64,000 nucleotides of DNA, from NCBI RefSeq assembly GCF_042676045.1, contig NZ_JBHTJV010000026.1, positions 201,908-265,907 on the forward strand, read 5' to 3'. A program made the position numbers and the translations under genes. Position 1 is the stretch's first letter. Every line of letters begins with the position of its first letter. Positions 18,459 through 26,884 of this stretch are shown here, in pieces. Source of the stretch: Pseudahrensia aquimaris. GTDB taxonomy: Bacteria > Pseudomonadota > Alphaproteobacteria > Rhizobiales > Rhizobiaceae. The notes beneath the pieces were generated by a model that had not been told where the DNA came from, did not search any database, and saw nothing but the letters and a program-made list of their open reading frames with translations.

Positions 18459-20939
18459 TCAGCTCTTTAGCGGAACTTTCGGCACCGTTCCGCCGCCACC
18501 GCTTTTCGGCGTTGGTTTTTTGGCTTTGGCCGTTCCGCCACCCTTTGGCTTCGGCGTCTTCTTAGCGGCGGCCTTTGTTTTCTTCGGCGCAGTTTTAGCG
18601 TCCGCCTTTTTGGCGGTCGTCTTGCGTTTCGGAACCGCCTCTTTCTTCGGCTTAACAGGCGTGTCTTTCACAGCTTCGAGTTTCAGGCCGGTTTCACCGT
18701 CCTTTTTCTTTTCAACCGTTACTTTAACAATCCCGCCTTTGGTCAACTTACCAAACAGAACTTCGTCCGCGAGTGGCTTTTTAATATATTCCTGAATGAC
18801 ACGCCCCAAAGGCCGTGCACCCATGCGCTCATCGTAGCCCTTTTTGGCAATCCAGTTCATCGACGCTTCGTCCAAGTCGAACGTTACACCGCGCTCGGAA
18901 AGCTGTGCTTCCAACTGGATGACGAATTTCTGAACAACCTGATGAACCACGCTTGGTGGCAGCGAGCCGAACGGGATTATCGCATCGAGACGGTTGCGGA
19001 ATTCCGGCGTGAACAGGCGGTTGATCGCCTCTTCGTCGTCTCCCGTGCGCTTTGTTGAGCCAAAGCCAATGGCAGCGCGCTGTGCTTCAGAGGCACCCGC
19101 ATTGGTCGTCATAATCAAAATGACGTTACGAAAGTCGATCTTCTTGCCATTGTGGTCGGTCAGCGCGCCGTTATCCATCACCTGCAACAGAATGTTGAAC
19201 AGATCAGGATGCGCTTTTTCGATTTCGTCGAGCAGAAGCACACAATGGGGATGTTGGTCCACACCGTCTGTTAGAAGACCACCTTGATCAAAACCTACAT
19301 AGCCTGGAGGCGCACCAATCAGGCGCGAAACCGTGTGGCGTTCCATGTATTCCGACATATCAAAGCGCAGCAATTCTACGCCCATGGAGGCAGCTAATTG
19401 CTTCACCACTTCCGTCTTGCCGACGCCGGTAGGGCCGGAGAACAGATAGGAACCAATCGGCTTGTTTGGCTCACGCAAACCAGCGCGGGACAGTTTGATC
19501 GCCGAAGCAAGCGCCTCGATTGCCTTACCCTGCCCGTAAACCATGCGTTTGAGCTGCTCATCAAGGTTTTTGAGCACTTCGGCATCGTCTTTCGAAACAG
19601 ACTTCGGTGGTATCCGGGCCATTGTAGCGATGGTCGCCTCAATCTCCGTCACGCCAATCGTTTTCTTGCGCTTTTCTGCAGGCACCAACATCAGACTTGC
19701 ACCTGTTTCATCCACCACGTCGATGGCTTTGTCCGGCAGTTTGCGGTCGTTGATATAGCGCGATGAAAGCTCAACAGCCGAGACGATGGCTTCGTCGGTG
19801 TATTTCACTTTATGGAAGTCTTCGAAATAAGGCTTCAGCCCTTTCATGATGTCGATAGCGTCTTCCACTGTCGGCTCGTTCACATCGATCTTTTGGAAAC
19901 GACGCACGAGGGCGCGGTCCTTTTCAAAGAACTGACGGTATTCCTTATAGGTAGTCGAACCGATGCAGCGGATCGCACCGCCGGAAAGCGCCGGTTTAAG
20001 AAGATTCGACGCATCCATTGCGCCGCCAGAAGTCGCGCCCGCACCAATCACCGTGTGTATCTCGTCGATAAACATAATTGCGCCGGGTGTCTCTTCAATT
20101 TCTTTCATCACCTGTTTAAGGCGTTCCTCGAAATCACCGCGATAACGCGTGCCAGCCAACAAAGCGCCCATATCAAGCGAATAGATCGTCGCATCGATCA
20201 ACACTTCCGGCACGTCTTTATCAACGATCCGCTTAGCCAAGCCTTCTGCAATCGCAGTCTTGCCCACGCCGGGGTCGCCAACATAAAGCGGGTTGTTCTT
20301 CGAGCGGCGGCACAGAACTTGGATCGTGCGATTGACCTCCTCCATGCGGCCAATCAGCGGGTCAATTTTTCCATCAGACGCTTTCTGGTTCAAATTCACG
20401 CAATAGGCGGAAAGCGCATCGGCTTTGTCAGCATCCCCATCAGCATCAGCGGCACCAGATTGATTCACGCCTTCCACCGGCCGGGCTTCGGAAGCACCCG
20501 CCTTTTTGGCGATACCATGTGAGATGTAGTTGACTGCGTCATAGCGCGTCATGTCCTGTTCTTGGAGGAAGTAAGCGGCGTGGCTTTCCCGCTCCGCAAA
20601 AATAGCTACCAGAACGTTGGCACCGGAAACTTCTTCACGGCCCGACGATTGAACGTGGATGACCGCACGTTGGATCACCCGCTGGAAGCCAGCGGTCGGC
20701 TGGCTATCGATGTTTCCGTCAGCCACGAGATTGGCGAGTTCGGTATCGATATATTCGAACAAATCACGGCGGAGCTGATCGAGCTTTACGCCGCAAGCCT
20801 CCAAAACCGCGACCGCATCACCATCATCACAAAGCGCCAGCAGCAGATGCTCCAGCGTTGCGTACTCTTGGTTGCGTTCGTTGGCGAAAGTCAGCGCGTT
20901 GTGCAGCGCACGTTCCAGTGACTCTGTGAAGCTCGGCAA
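18459..20939 (-). CDS. clpA: ATP-dependent Clp protease ATP-binding subunit ClpA
   Basis: AAA+ unfoldase that feeds ClpP and, with ClpS, degrades N-degron substrates. It contains an N-terminal double Clp repeat (TLEHLLLALCDDGDAVAVLE), D1 with Walker A GDPGVGKTAIAEGLA and Walker B IMFIDEIHTVIGAG, and D2 with Walker A GPTGVGKTEVVKQLA and LLLDEIEKAHPD. The last 80 or so residues are a Lys/Ala/Pro/Gly-rich tail beyond the D2 small domain, long for the family. 826 aa. clpS lies 46 bases upstream on the same strand; a terminator follows. Confidence 0.97.
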   Translation of the reverse strand: MPSFTESLERALHNALTFANERNQEYATLEHLLLALCDDGDAVAVLEACGVKLDQLRRDLFEYIDTELANLVADGNIDSQPTAGFQRVIQRAVIHVQSSGREEVSGANVLVAIFAERESHAAYFLQEQDMTRYDAVNYISHGIAKKAGASEARPVEGVNQSGAADADGDADKADALSAYCVNLNQKASDGKIDPLIGRMEEVNRTIQVLCRRSKNNPLYVGDPGVGKTAIAEGLAKRIVDKDVPEVLIDATIYSLDMGALLAGTRYRGDFEERLKQVMKEIEETPGAIMFIDEIHTVIGAGATSGGAMDASNLLKPALSGGAIRCIGSTTYKEYRQFFEKDRALVRRFQKIDVNEPTVEDAIDIMKGLKPYFEDFHKVKYTDEAIVSAVELSSRYINDRKLPDKAIDVVDETGASLMLVPAEKRKKTIGVTEIEATIATMARIPPKSVSKDDAEVLKNLDEQLKRMVYGQGKAIEALASAIKLSRAGLREPNKPIGSYLFSGPTGVGKTEVVKQLAASMGVELLRFDMSEYMERHTVSRLIGAPPGYVGFDQGGLLTDGVDQHPHCVLLLDEIEKAHPDLFNILLQVMDNGALTDHNGKKIDFRNVILIMTTNAGASEAQRAAIGFGSTKRTGDDEEAINRLFTPEFRNRLDAIIPFGSLPPSVVHQVVQKFVIQLEAQLSERGVTFDLDEASMNWIAKKGYDERMGARPLGRVIQEYIKKPLADEVLFGKLTKGGIVKVTVEKKKDGETGLKLEAVKDTPVKPKKEAVPKRKTTAKKADAKTAPKKTKAAAKKTPKPKGGGTAKAKKPTPKSGGGGTVPKVPLKS

Positions 20940-20985
20940 AAGCTGTTCCTTTTGGTTTCGAACAGCCCGGCGGGCTGCCCATTCG

Positions 20986-21324
20986 TTACTTTTTTTCCAT
21001 CACACATTGCAGAGGATGCTGGTTTTCGCGGGCATAGTCCATAACCTGCGTTACCTTGGTTTCCGCCACTTCGTAGGTGAACACTCCGCATTCTCCGACG
21101 CCGTTTTGATGGACATGGAGCATGACCTTGGTTGCCATCTCCAAATTCATGGAGAAAAATCTAGCCAGTACGTCCACCACAAACTCCATCGGCGTGAAAT
21201 CGTCATTCAACAACAAAACCCGATAAAGGCTCGGCTTCTTAACCTGCGGCTTGGTGCGCGTGATCACCGATGTGTCGTTGCGACCATCTGCATCGCCGTT
21301 ATCGCCATCATCGTTCGACTGCAT
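20986..21324 (-). CDS. clpS: ATP-dependent Clp protease adaptor ClpS
   Basis: Adaptor that binds N-degrons and delivers them to ClpA. The core is standard: PSLYRVLLLNDDFTPMEFVV, then MLHVHQNGVGECGVFTYEVAE and a C-terminal QHPLQCVMEKK; the DD pair and the histidine-containing helix line the peptide pocket. I chose ATG at 21324 (112 aa, MQSNDDG) because family proteins begin at about that distance from PSLYRV; ATG at 21345 (119 aa) is possible and neither has a strong ribosome site. The frame stays open further upstream, but that part does not resemble ClpS. Confidence 0.93.
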   Translation of the reverse strand: MQSNDDGDNGDADGRNDTSVITRTKPQVKKPSLYRVLLLNDDFTPMEFVVDVLARFFSMNLEMATKVMLHVHQNGVGECGVFTYEVAETKVTQVMDYARENQHPLQCVMEKK

Positions 21325-21345
21325 CACCAGCAAATTTGCGTTCAT

Positions 21346-21732
21346 TTCCAACCGGCTGTGCACCTTCAAATTACCACTCCACATCATATGCCACGTTGTC
21401 CGACGTCTCATATCAATGTCGTCTTCGCTGATTGCGGCCGGGCACAAGATCCCTCAACCGCCAAAATTCCGTACGACCCGATATAGGGCGTCGCAAGCCA
21501 AGTTTAAGCCCCTCATTTCCACCAAACAACAGCCAGACCAATTTTTTGATCATCAGCGCTAACGGCATAAGGACGCGGCGCACGATTGAGAGAATTTTCT
21601 TGGAACGCTTAAAGGTTTGGCAACCACACCTGTTTACTTTCGATCCTTGATTGGGTGTTCAGCCTCTTTGGCGCGTCACCCGCTGTAAATGCGTAGGGCC
21701 ACAACTCGGCCCTTAGAATTCAGGGATTGACC
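21346..21732. other. Divergent regulatory region between clpS and a carboxypeptidase gene
   Basis: About 390 bases without a convincing gene. It must hold promoters for clpS-clpA (minus) and the D,D-carboxypeptidase (plus). A hairpin AGGGCC-ACAACTC-GGCCCT lies at 21695-21713, directly before the ribosome site AGGGA at 21722-21726. That site is 6 bases before the GTG at 21733 and too close to the TTG at 21727, which fixes the start. Confidence 0.5.
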
Positions 21733-23127
21733 GTGTTCTTCTCAAAAAAACAAAAGCCGGACCGCAAGGGCCGCACGTTTTTCACTTCCATTTTCACAGC
21801 CCTTTTGGCCGCAGCGCTTATCCTAGCTCCTGTGGCAGATGCTGATGCGAAAAAGCGAAAGTCGAAGGGTAATCCAAAATACGCTGCTTACGTGATCGAT
21901 GCCAAAACGGGTAAAGTCCTGTTTTCACGCAACGGCAACGCCAAGCGCTATCCGGCATCTCTCACCAAAATGATGACGCTTTACATCGTTTTTGAAGAGA
22001 TGCGCGCCGGGCGGTTGAAAAAATCCAGCCGAATAAAAATGACCCGCAACGCTGCAAAGCGCCCACCATCGAAATTGGGTGTCCGCCCTGGCCAGAGCAT
22101 TTCGCTGCAGCAAGCTATTTTGTCGCTCGTCACCAAATCGGCCAACGATGTCTCAACTGCGATCGCAGAACACATCTCCGGTTCGGAGCCAGCTTTCGCT
22201 CGCCGCATGACGTTGAAGGCGCGCCAGCTTGGTATGAAAAGCACTACATTCAAAAACGCCAACGGCCTGACCGCTCGTGGCCAGCTAACCACGGCTGCCG
22301 ATATGGCAAAGCTGGGCCTTGCTCTGCGAGAACATTTTCCACGCAAGTTCTCATACTTCAAAACCCGTTCCTTCAAGTTCGGCAAGCGTCGCATGGGCAA
22401 CCATAACAAGCTGCTGGGCCGCGTCCGCGGCGTTGACGGCATCAAAACGGGGTACACACGTGCCTCGGGTTTCAACCTCGTCTCATCTGTTAGCCATGGC
22501 GGTCGTAAGATCGTTGCCGTTGTTATGGGTGGTCGCTCTGGCCGTTCGCGCAACGCGCACATGAAAAAGCTGATCGGCAAATATTTGCCAAAGGCGTCAC
22601 GGGGCAACCAACGCCGTTTGGTCGCTCGGTTCCGCTCATCGTCCAACGTTCGCACTGCGAAGCTCAACGCCGATGCGCGTAAAGCGGTCAACAAGCGTGT
22701 TGTCGCCGCTCACACCACGCCCAAAAAGAGCATTAAAGACGTTGCTAATAAGGTCGCCAATCTGAAGAAGTCCAAGCGCCCTACTCCTGATCCACGTCCT
22801 TCAACCGAGGAAAAAGCGCCCAAGAAAGTTATCGACAGTGTCGTGACTGCCAGCGTTGCAACGATGGCTAAGGTCAAGCCAAGCGGTTGGCAGATACAGC
22901 TTGCCGCCAGCGACAAACGCGAGCGTGCAGAAGAAGTGCTTAAAACGGCTCAAATTAAAAATCCCAAAATGCTGCGCGGGATGGCCGCCTATACCGAAAA
23001 GGTCGTTCGCGACGGCAACAAACTCTACCGCGCGCGCATGTCTGGCTTTGAAAGCCAAAGCGCCGCGAACTCCGCATGCAAGGTTCTGAAAAAACAGGAC
23101 TTCCGCTGCATCGCTTTGAAATTGTGA
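21733..23127 (+). CDS. D-alanyl-D-alanine carboxypeptidase (peptidase S11) with SPOR domain
   Basis: Penicillin-binding carboxypeptidase that trims the terminal D-Ala from peptidoglycan pentapeptides. A hydrophobic segment near residues 15-35 serves as signal or anchor. The catalytic motifs are complete: SxxK in YPASLTKMM, SxN in TKSANDVST, KTG in VDGIKTGYTRASG. The C-terminal 75 or so residues form a SPOR domain (SGWQIQLAASDKRERAEEVL), which binds denuded glycan at the septum. The linker is basic and Pro-rich. 464 aa. A related shorter enzyme lies at 60.7 kb. Confidence 0.93.
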   Translation: MFFSKKQKPDRKGRTFFTSIFTALLAAALILAPVADADAKKRKSKGNPKYAAYVIDAKTGKVLFSRNGNAKRYPASLTKMMTLYIVFEEMRAGRLKKSSRIKMTRNAAKRPPSKLGVRPGQSISLQQAILSLVTKSANDVSTAIAEHISGSEPAFARRMTLKARQLGMKSTTFKNANGLTARGQLTTAADMAKLGLALREHFPRKFSYFKTRSFKFGKRRMGNHNKLLGRVRGVDGIKTGYTRASGFNLVSSVSHGGRKIVAVVMGGRSGRSRNAHMKKLIGKYLPKASRGNQRRLVARFRSSSNVRTAKLNADARKAVNKRVVAAHTTPKKSIKDVANKVANLKKSKRPTPDPRPSTEEKAPKKVIDSVVTASVATMAKVKPSGWQIQLAASDKRERAEEVLKTAQIKNPKMLRGMAAYTEKVVRDGNKLYRARMSGFESQSAANSACKVLKKQDFRCIALKL

Positions 23128-23245
23128 GGAGCGAATGAAACACCGAAAGAACGGGAGCGGTTAGCCACTCCCCACTCCATAGGAACGCTCGTACAGCGCT
23201 CTGTCCAATAACCAGTTTTCCGCTTTTGTTTTGCGTAAAGGAAAA

Positions 23246-23962
23246 TCAGGTATGTCTTTTGAGAAGAACATCCTTAGCTTCGTTGATTTTGGCCGCCAGA
23301 AAGGTGGAGCCGCCGCTGTCGGGATGCGCCCGCTTCATCAGCCGTCGGTGGGCCTTCCGGATTTCGTCAGGACCAGTCCCCGGCGAAAGCCCCAACACCT
23401 CATAGGCCTCCTCTTCGCTCATGGGTCCAGAACCCGCAGAGCTTGTTTGCCCCGGACCACCATCAAAATGAGCGTCTTCACGCCAGGCGGGAAAACGGCG
23501 GTCAAGATACGCGTCTAGGAGAGCGACACTTTCGCTATCCTCACGCACCTCATCAAGCAGGTCGATCAATTCCACACGGGTGAGTTCGTCTAGCACGCGC
23601 CCCTCAAAACGTCCTGCGAGCACAACGCCGTTCATCTCGCCGCTGTCATGATTGAGTTCCATTTCCAGTGCGGCAGAGCGAACGCTGGAAATATCGGGCC
23701 CTTTGCCTCCGCTACGCCCTCCACCACCGGCCGGGCCAAATCGGCCCACGCCACTGAGCCGACGCCAAAGGGCTATGCCTGCGAATATCGCCGCACCACC
23801 AATCGTGAAACGTCCGGTCAACACGAACAACGAGCCGAACGCGATCAGAACGCCGGGAAGAAAATACCGCAGGAATCGCGCCAAAGTCGCCGCAGGCACC
23901 ATCAGAAACAGCACGCTAAAAGCGCAAACCGTCAGAAAGAGCGTGAACAAAAAGCTCGTCAT
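23246..23962 (-). CDS. Membrane-anchored J-domain protein
   Basis: DnaJ-type co-chaperone of 238 aa with the J domain at the C-terminus. Two or three hydrophobic segments occupy residues 1-66 (FLFTLFLTVCAFSVLFLMVP, FLPGVLIAFGSLFVLTG). After a Gly-rich linker and an acidic helical region, the J domain covers about residues 180-238 (EEEAYEVLGLSPGTG) and contains the HPD motif in KRAHPDSGG that stimulates Hsp70. TIM14-like and DjlA-like proteins have similar layouts. The start overlaps the VWA gene stop by 4 bases. Confidence 0.88.
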   Translation of the reverse strand: MTSFLFTLFLTVCAFSVLFLMVPAATLARFLRYFLPGVLIAFGSLFVLTGRFTIGGAAIFAGIALWRRLSGVGRFGPAGGGGRSGGKGPDISSVRSAALEMELNHDSGEMNGVVLAGRFEGRVLDELTRVELIDLLDEVREDSESVALLDAYLDRRFPAWREDAHFDGGPGQTSSAGSGPMSEEEAYEVLGLSPGTGPDEIRKAHRRLMKRAHPDSGGSTFLAAKINEAKDVLLKRHT

Positions 23963-24711
23963 TTCAATTGCTCCAACAGCAGCCGTTCGGTTGCCGTTTC
24001 CGGATTGGCGAGCGCTGCACGACCGCCTGCCGCATAACGCGCCACGGCCTTCAACAATTCCGACAATTTCGCTGCCGCGCCGGGGCCAAAATGCATGTGC
24101 GCACCACCAGAAAGCCTTGCAATCTCCTTGAATGCCCGTTCAGTCAGCCCATCGCGACCTTCTTGAAACATGAAAACGGGCAGCCCCAAAACACCCAACT
24201 CACCAGCCTTGGCGCACAGGGCGTCTACATCCTCCTCCATTGCATCACCAACAAAAACCATTGCTCGCGCTCTGGTTCCGTCTTTGCGTTGCATTTCCTT
24301 ACGGGCATGAGAAAGAAGCTTGCCGATCTGGGTCTGCCCACCTCGACAGGAAATTCCGGTCATCAAATCGCGCAAAGAATCTGTATCGCCTACCCAACGC
24401 GATGCTCGACACTCGCCATATCCGCGAAAATAGACGAGTTGCACATCCAGCGAACCAACGCTTTTGACACTATCGAACATCTGCGCCTGCACCCGCATGG
24501 CCTCATCCCACGTCGCCTCGCGGCTCATGGTGGCATCAAGCGCAAAGATCAAACCACCCCGCTCTCCAGCCCTACCTTTGAGTTTTGAGGCTGCGGAAAG
24601 AAACTGGTTGATATCGCTTTTTAGCGAAACAGAACCGCCGCCCTTTTTGCCAGAGGCAGGTGCGAGCGAGTGTTCCTTGCTGGAAGGGATATCTTCAGGG
24701 GTGCGGGCCAT
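23959..24711 (-). CDS. VWA-like domain protein
   Basis: Protein of 250 aa with a von Willebrand A-like fold. The metal-site motif is FALDATMSREA (DxTxS, a variant of DxSxS), and the later strands read MVFVGDAMEEDVDALCAK and LPVFMFQEG. No signal peptide or membrane segment, so probably cytoplasmic. The role is unknown; VWA proteins usually mediate metal-dependent protein contacts. Its stop overlaps the start of the membrane J-protein, so the two are probably made together. mipZ lies 70 bases upstream. Confidence 0.8.
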   Translation of the reverse strand: MARTPEDIPSSKEHSLAPASGKKGGGSVSLKSDINQFLSAASKLKGRAGERGGLIFALDATMSREATWDEAMRVQAQMFDSVKSVGSLDVQLVYFRGYGECRASRWVGDTDSLRDLMTGISCRGGQTQIGKLLSHARKEMQRKDGTRARAMVFVGDAMEEDVDALCAKAGELGVLGLPVFMFQEGRDGLTERAFKEIARLSGGAHMHFGPGAAAKLSELLKAVARYAAGGRAALANPETATERLLLEQLK

Positions 24712-24781
24712 GCGCTATATTTGGGGCCAGCGACACTTTAGGCAAGGTGCAAAGCCAACCGAGACTGCGCTAAATAGGCGC

Positions 24782-25738
24782 CTATTCGGCAAATATGTCC
24801 GGCATATCGACTGGTTTGCTGGATTTTTCTAACCATGAACGTCGGGCATCGGCTCTCTTGCGTCCAACATCATCAATGGGCAGCCGCAGCGAGCGGATCA
24901 ATTTGCGAATCTCATTGCGAGCGGAAAGGTGCGAGACGGTCGGCTTTCCGCCCTTGTCCATCATCTCAAAGTCGTCCAGCGCGGTAAGACCCATCGGGAA
25001 ATATTCACGGAATATGAGCCGCTCCGAAATACCCTCGGAAATGCGAAAGCCCAACCGCATGGAAAGCTCCACCAAGGCGGCATGAAGGCGCTCCTGATTG
25101 CGAGAATTGAGCGAAGCCATGCGGTTTCGCACCACAATCCAATCCAGCAGACCATCATCCGCCACCCGCCGCTGCCGCCGCGCTTCACGAACCATGGTTG
25201 CGTAGTGACTGACCTCGGAAATCTCCAGAGACTGCGGATCGACCTTACCGAGAACATCGAAATCAACGAAACTGTCGTTCATGGGCGTGATCAGCGTATC
25301 AGCCATGGAATGCGACAGTCGCATCAGATAGCCATCATGACCGGGCGTATCGATGACGACAAAATCATGCGTGTCTTCAACTTCTGAAATCGCCTGCACC
25401 AGATGCGAAAAATCGAGGCTTTGACTTTCAATGCGGCTGTCGAATTCTGCCGTATCAAAGCGAAAATGGTTGGGTAATTGCAGCGGCAGGTCGAAACGCT
25501 TTGCCCAATTGCGACGGTTGTGAACGTATCGCGTGAGACTTTGCTGGCGGGTATCGAGATCAATCGTTGCGACTTTGAAGCCCCGCTTCAGCAGGGCGAC
25601 AACAACATGCATAGACGTGGTCGTCTTGCCTGAACCACCTTTTTCATTACCACAAACAATAACATGAGCGTTTTGTTTCGCACCAGACTTTAACTGATAC
25701 GAATCATCATTGGCGCGAATGTCTCCCATCGTCCCCAT
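24782..25738 (-). CDS. mipZ: Division plane positioning ATPase MipZ
   Basis: ParA/MinD-type ATPase that forms a gradient from ParB at the poles and inhibits FtsZ, so the septum forms at mid-cell. The deviant Walker A is GNEKGGSGKTTTSMH, with TIDLDTRQQSLTRYV and the Walker B region HDFVVIDTPGHDG. The MipZ-specific stretch TPMNDSFVDFDVLGKVDPQ sets it apart from ParA. The start is ATG at 25738 with AGGGA about 8 bases upstream. 318 aa is slightly long through both ends. A CtrA-like site lies about 90 bases upstream. Confidence 0.95.
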   Translation of the reverse strand: MGTMGDIRANDDSYQLKSGAKQNAHVIVCGNEKGGSGKTTTSMHVVVALLKRGFKVATIDLDTRQQSLTRYVHNRRNWAKRFDLPLQLPNHFRFDTAEFDSRIESQSLDFSHLVQAISEVEDTHDFVVIDTPGHDGYLMRLSHSMADTLITPMNDSFVDFDVLGKVDPQSLEISEVSHYATMVREARRQRRVADDGLLDWIVVRNRMASLNSRNQERLHAALVELSMRLGFRISEGISERLIFREYFPMGLTALDDFEMMDKGGKPTVSHLSARNEIRKLIRSLRLPIDDVGRKRADARRSWLEKSSKPVDMPDIFAE

Positions 25739-25828
25739 ATGCGTTGTCCCTCACGAACTCAAAACAAGACTGCCGCAACGGCAATTTTACGCCAATGCAC
25801 TATAATCACAAGCAGGAGTCGCGGGGTG

Positions 25829-25843
25829 TAAAGACTTTGTTAA
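25829..25843. promoter_or_regulatory. CtrA-like binding site upstream of mipZ
   Basis: TAAA-GACTTTG-TTAA matches the CtrA consensus TTAA-N7-TTAA at 7 of 8 positions. It lies in the region between mipZ (minus) and the small membrane ORFs (plus). Confidence 0.35.
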
Positions 25844-25925
25844 TGGTGAACGCGAAAGCGGCCGACGCATCCTCATCGCTTAGTGATAAATAAACTTCCC
25901 TACCCAATCGTGTTGCGAGATTTAT

Positions 25926-26060
25926 GTGCAGAGATCACACACCATCAATGACAGGCTCTATTTACTCGGATTTATAAACTTACTCGGCATCGCTAGCGCC
26001 ACTGTTTACGCAGCATTTCTGCTTTATAGCGGTCTGACCCCCTTACAGCTTGGGCAATGA
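25926..26060 (+). CDS. Possible small membrane protein, 44 aa
   Basis: A GTG-started frame of 44 codons with one strong hydrophobic segment (LLGFINLLGIASATVYAAFL). The stop lies 1 base before the start of the next small membrane gene, which argues for a real operon. The ribosome site is weak. It is not a recognised family. Confidence is limited by length and the GTG start. Confidence 0.4.
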   Translation: MQRSHTINDRLYLLGFINLLGIASATVYAAFLLYSGLTPLQLGQ

Positions 26061-26061
26061 C

Positions 26062-26343
26062 ATGTCTGGCCAGTCAGTCTTGGCGCTCGCCTTTGCATAT
26101 GCCGCAATTGCGATTTTTCTGTTTGTGCCATGGGCAGTGGGTTTTATGGCGCGCTACCAAGGCGCTTTCCGTGTCGTCTTCGGAGTTTTCGGTGCGCTTA
26201 TCGCCATGTTTTCCCTGTTGATGTTCGGCCTACTCGGCGCTGGATTCGTGGCTTTTGCAGCATTGCCAGGACTTGCATGTGTTCTGAAGGTACTTCTTCC
26301 AGATGGCGGCAAACACGCGGTCGTTGAGCCATACGCCCTCTAA
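26062..26343 (+). CDS. Hypothetical membrane protein, 93 aa
   Basis: Almost wholly hydrophobic, with about three membrane segments: LALAFAYAAIAIFLFVPWAV, VVFGVFGALIAMFSLLMFGL and a shorter GFVAFAALPGLACVLKVLL. The C-terminus is short and polar. I do not recognise a family. ATG at 26062 is preferred over TTG at 26050. It is divergent from mipZ and convergent with the DUF1489 gene. Confidence 0.65.
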   Translation: MSGQSVLALAFAYAAIAIFLFVPWAVGFMARYQGAFRVVFGVFGALIAMFSLLMFGLLGAGFVAFAALPGLACVLKVLLPDGGKHAVVEPYAL

Positions 26344-26370
26344 ACATGACCTCAACGGGTATGTGGTCCG

Positions 26371-26799
26371 CTAAAGCAGCCCCAAATCTGAAAGTTCTGC
26401 CTTCAGCTCGGTCGGGATTGCAGCCGCGTCAGCCCCAAGATCGGCAGGTGCATCTTCGGGTTTGAGATAACGCCAACCTTGAAATGCACGCTTGGGCTGC
26501 CACTGCGTCGCGATGATCTTGTTATCCAGCACAAGATGGCATCGTTTGATGCCATGCCCGTCGGTGAACGGTTCAATATCCACAATGGCCTGCCGACACT
26601 GCACTTGCCCCTTGATCACCCAATAAATCGAGCCACCATCCAAAATCTCATCAATCCGCTTTGGAACCATTCGAGTGGTGTGAAAAAGCTGCGGCGGATG
26701 GCCTGCCGCCTTCAGGCGTTTGAGGTAGTGCTTCGACCAGTCAATCTTGTCTTCAAGACTTTCTGTGCCGACCGACAATTTCAAAATGTGTAGGGCCAT
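26371..26799 (-). CDS. DUF1489 family protein
   Basis: Cytoplasmic alphaproteobacterial protein of 142 aa, function unknown. Family features are the opening LHILKLSVGTESLEDKIDW, the HTTRMVPKRIDEILDGGSIYW block, the HGIKRCHLVLD strand and FQGWRYLKPEDAPADL near the C-terminus. Length is typical. It is followed on the same strand by nothing close; the carboxylase gene lies 85 bases upstream. Confidence 0.9.
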   Translation of the reverse strand: MALHILKLSVGTESLEDKIDWSKHYLKRLKAAGHPPQLFHTTRMVPKRIDEILDGGSIYWVIKGQVQCRQAIVDIEPFTDGHGIKRCHLVLDNKIIATQWQPKRAFQGWRYLKPEDAPADLGADAAAIPTELKAELSDLGLL

Positions 26800-26884
26800 G
26801 AGAGTGGTCTAACGGTTTGGGCGCGGCTGAACCATAGGCGAGCGACCTCATCCACAAGCGCAAATTGCTCTTGCTGCGCCCTCT

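Noticed and set aside
19812..20522. 236-codon frame on the plus strand
   Set aside because: It is the antisense of clpA, which carries both AAA+ domains.
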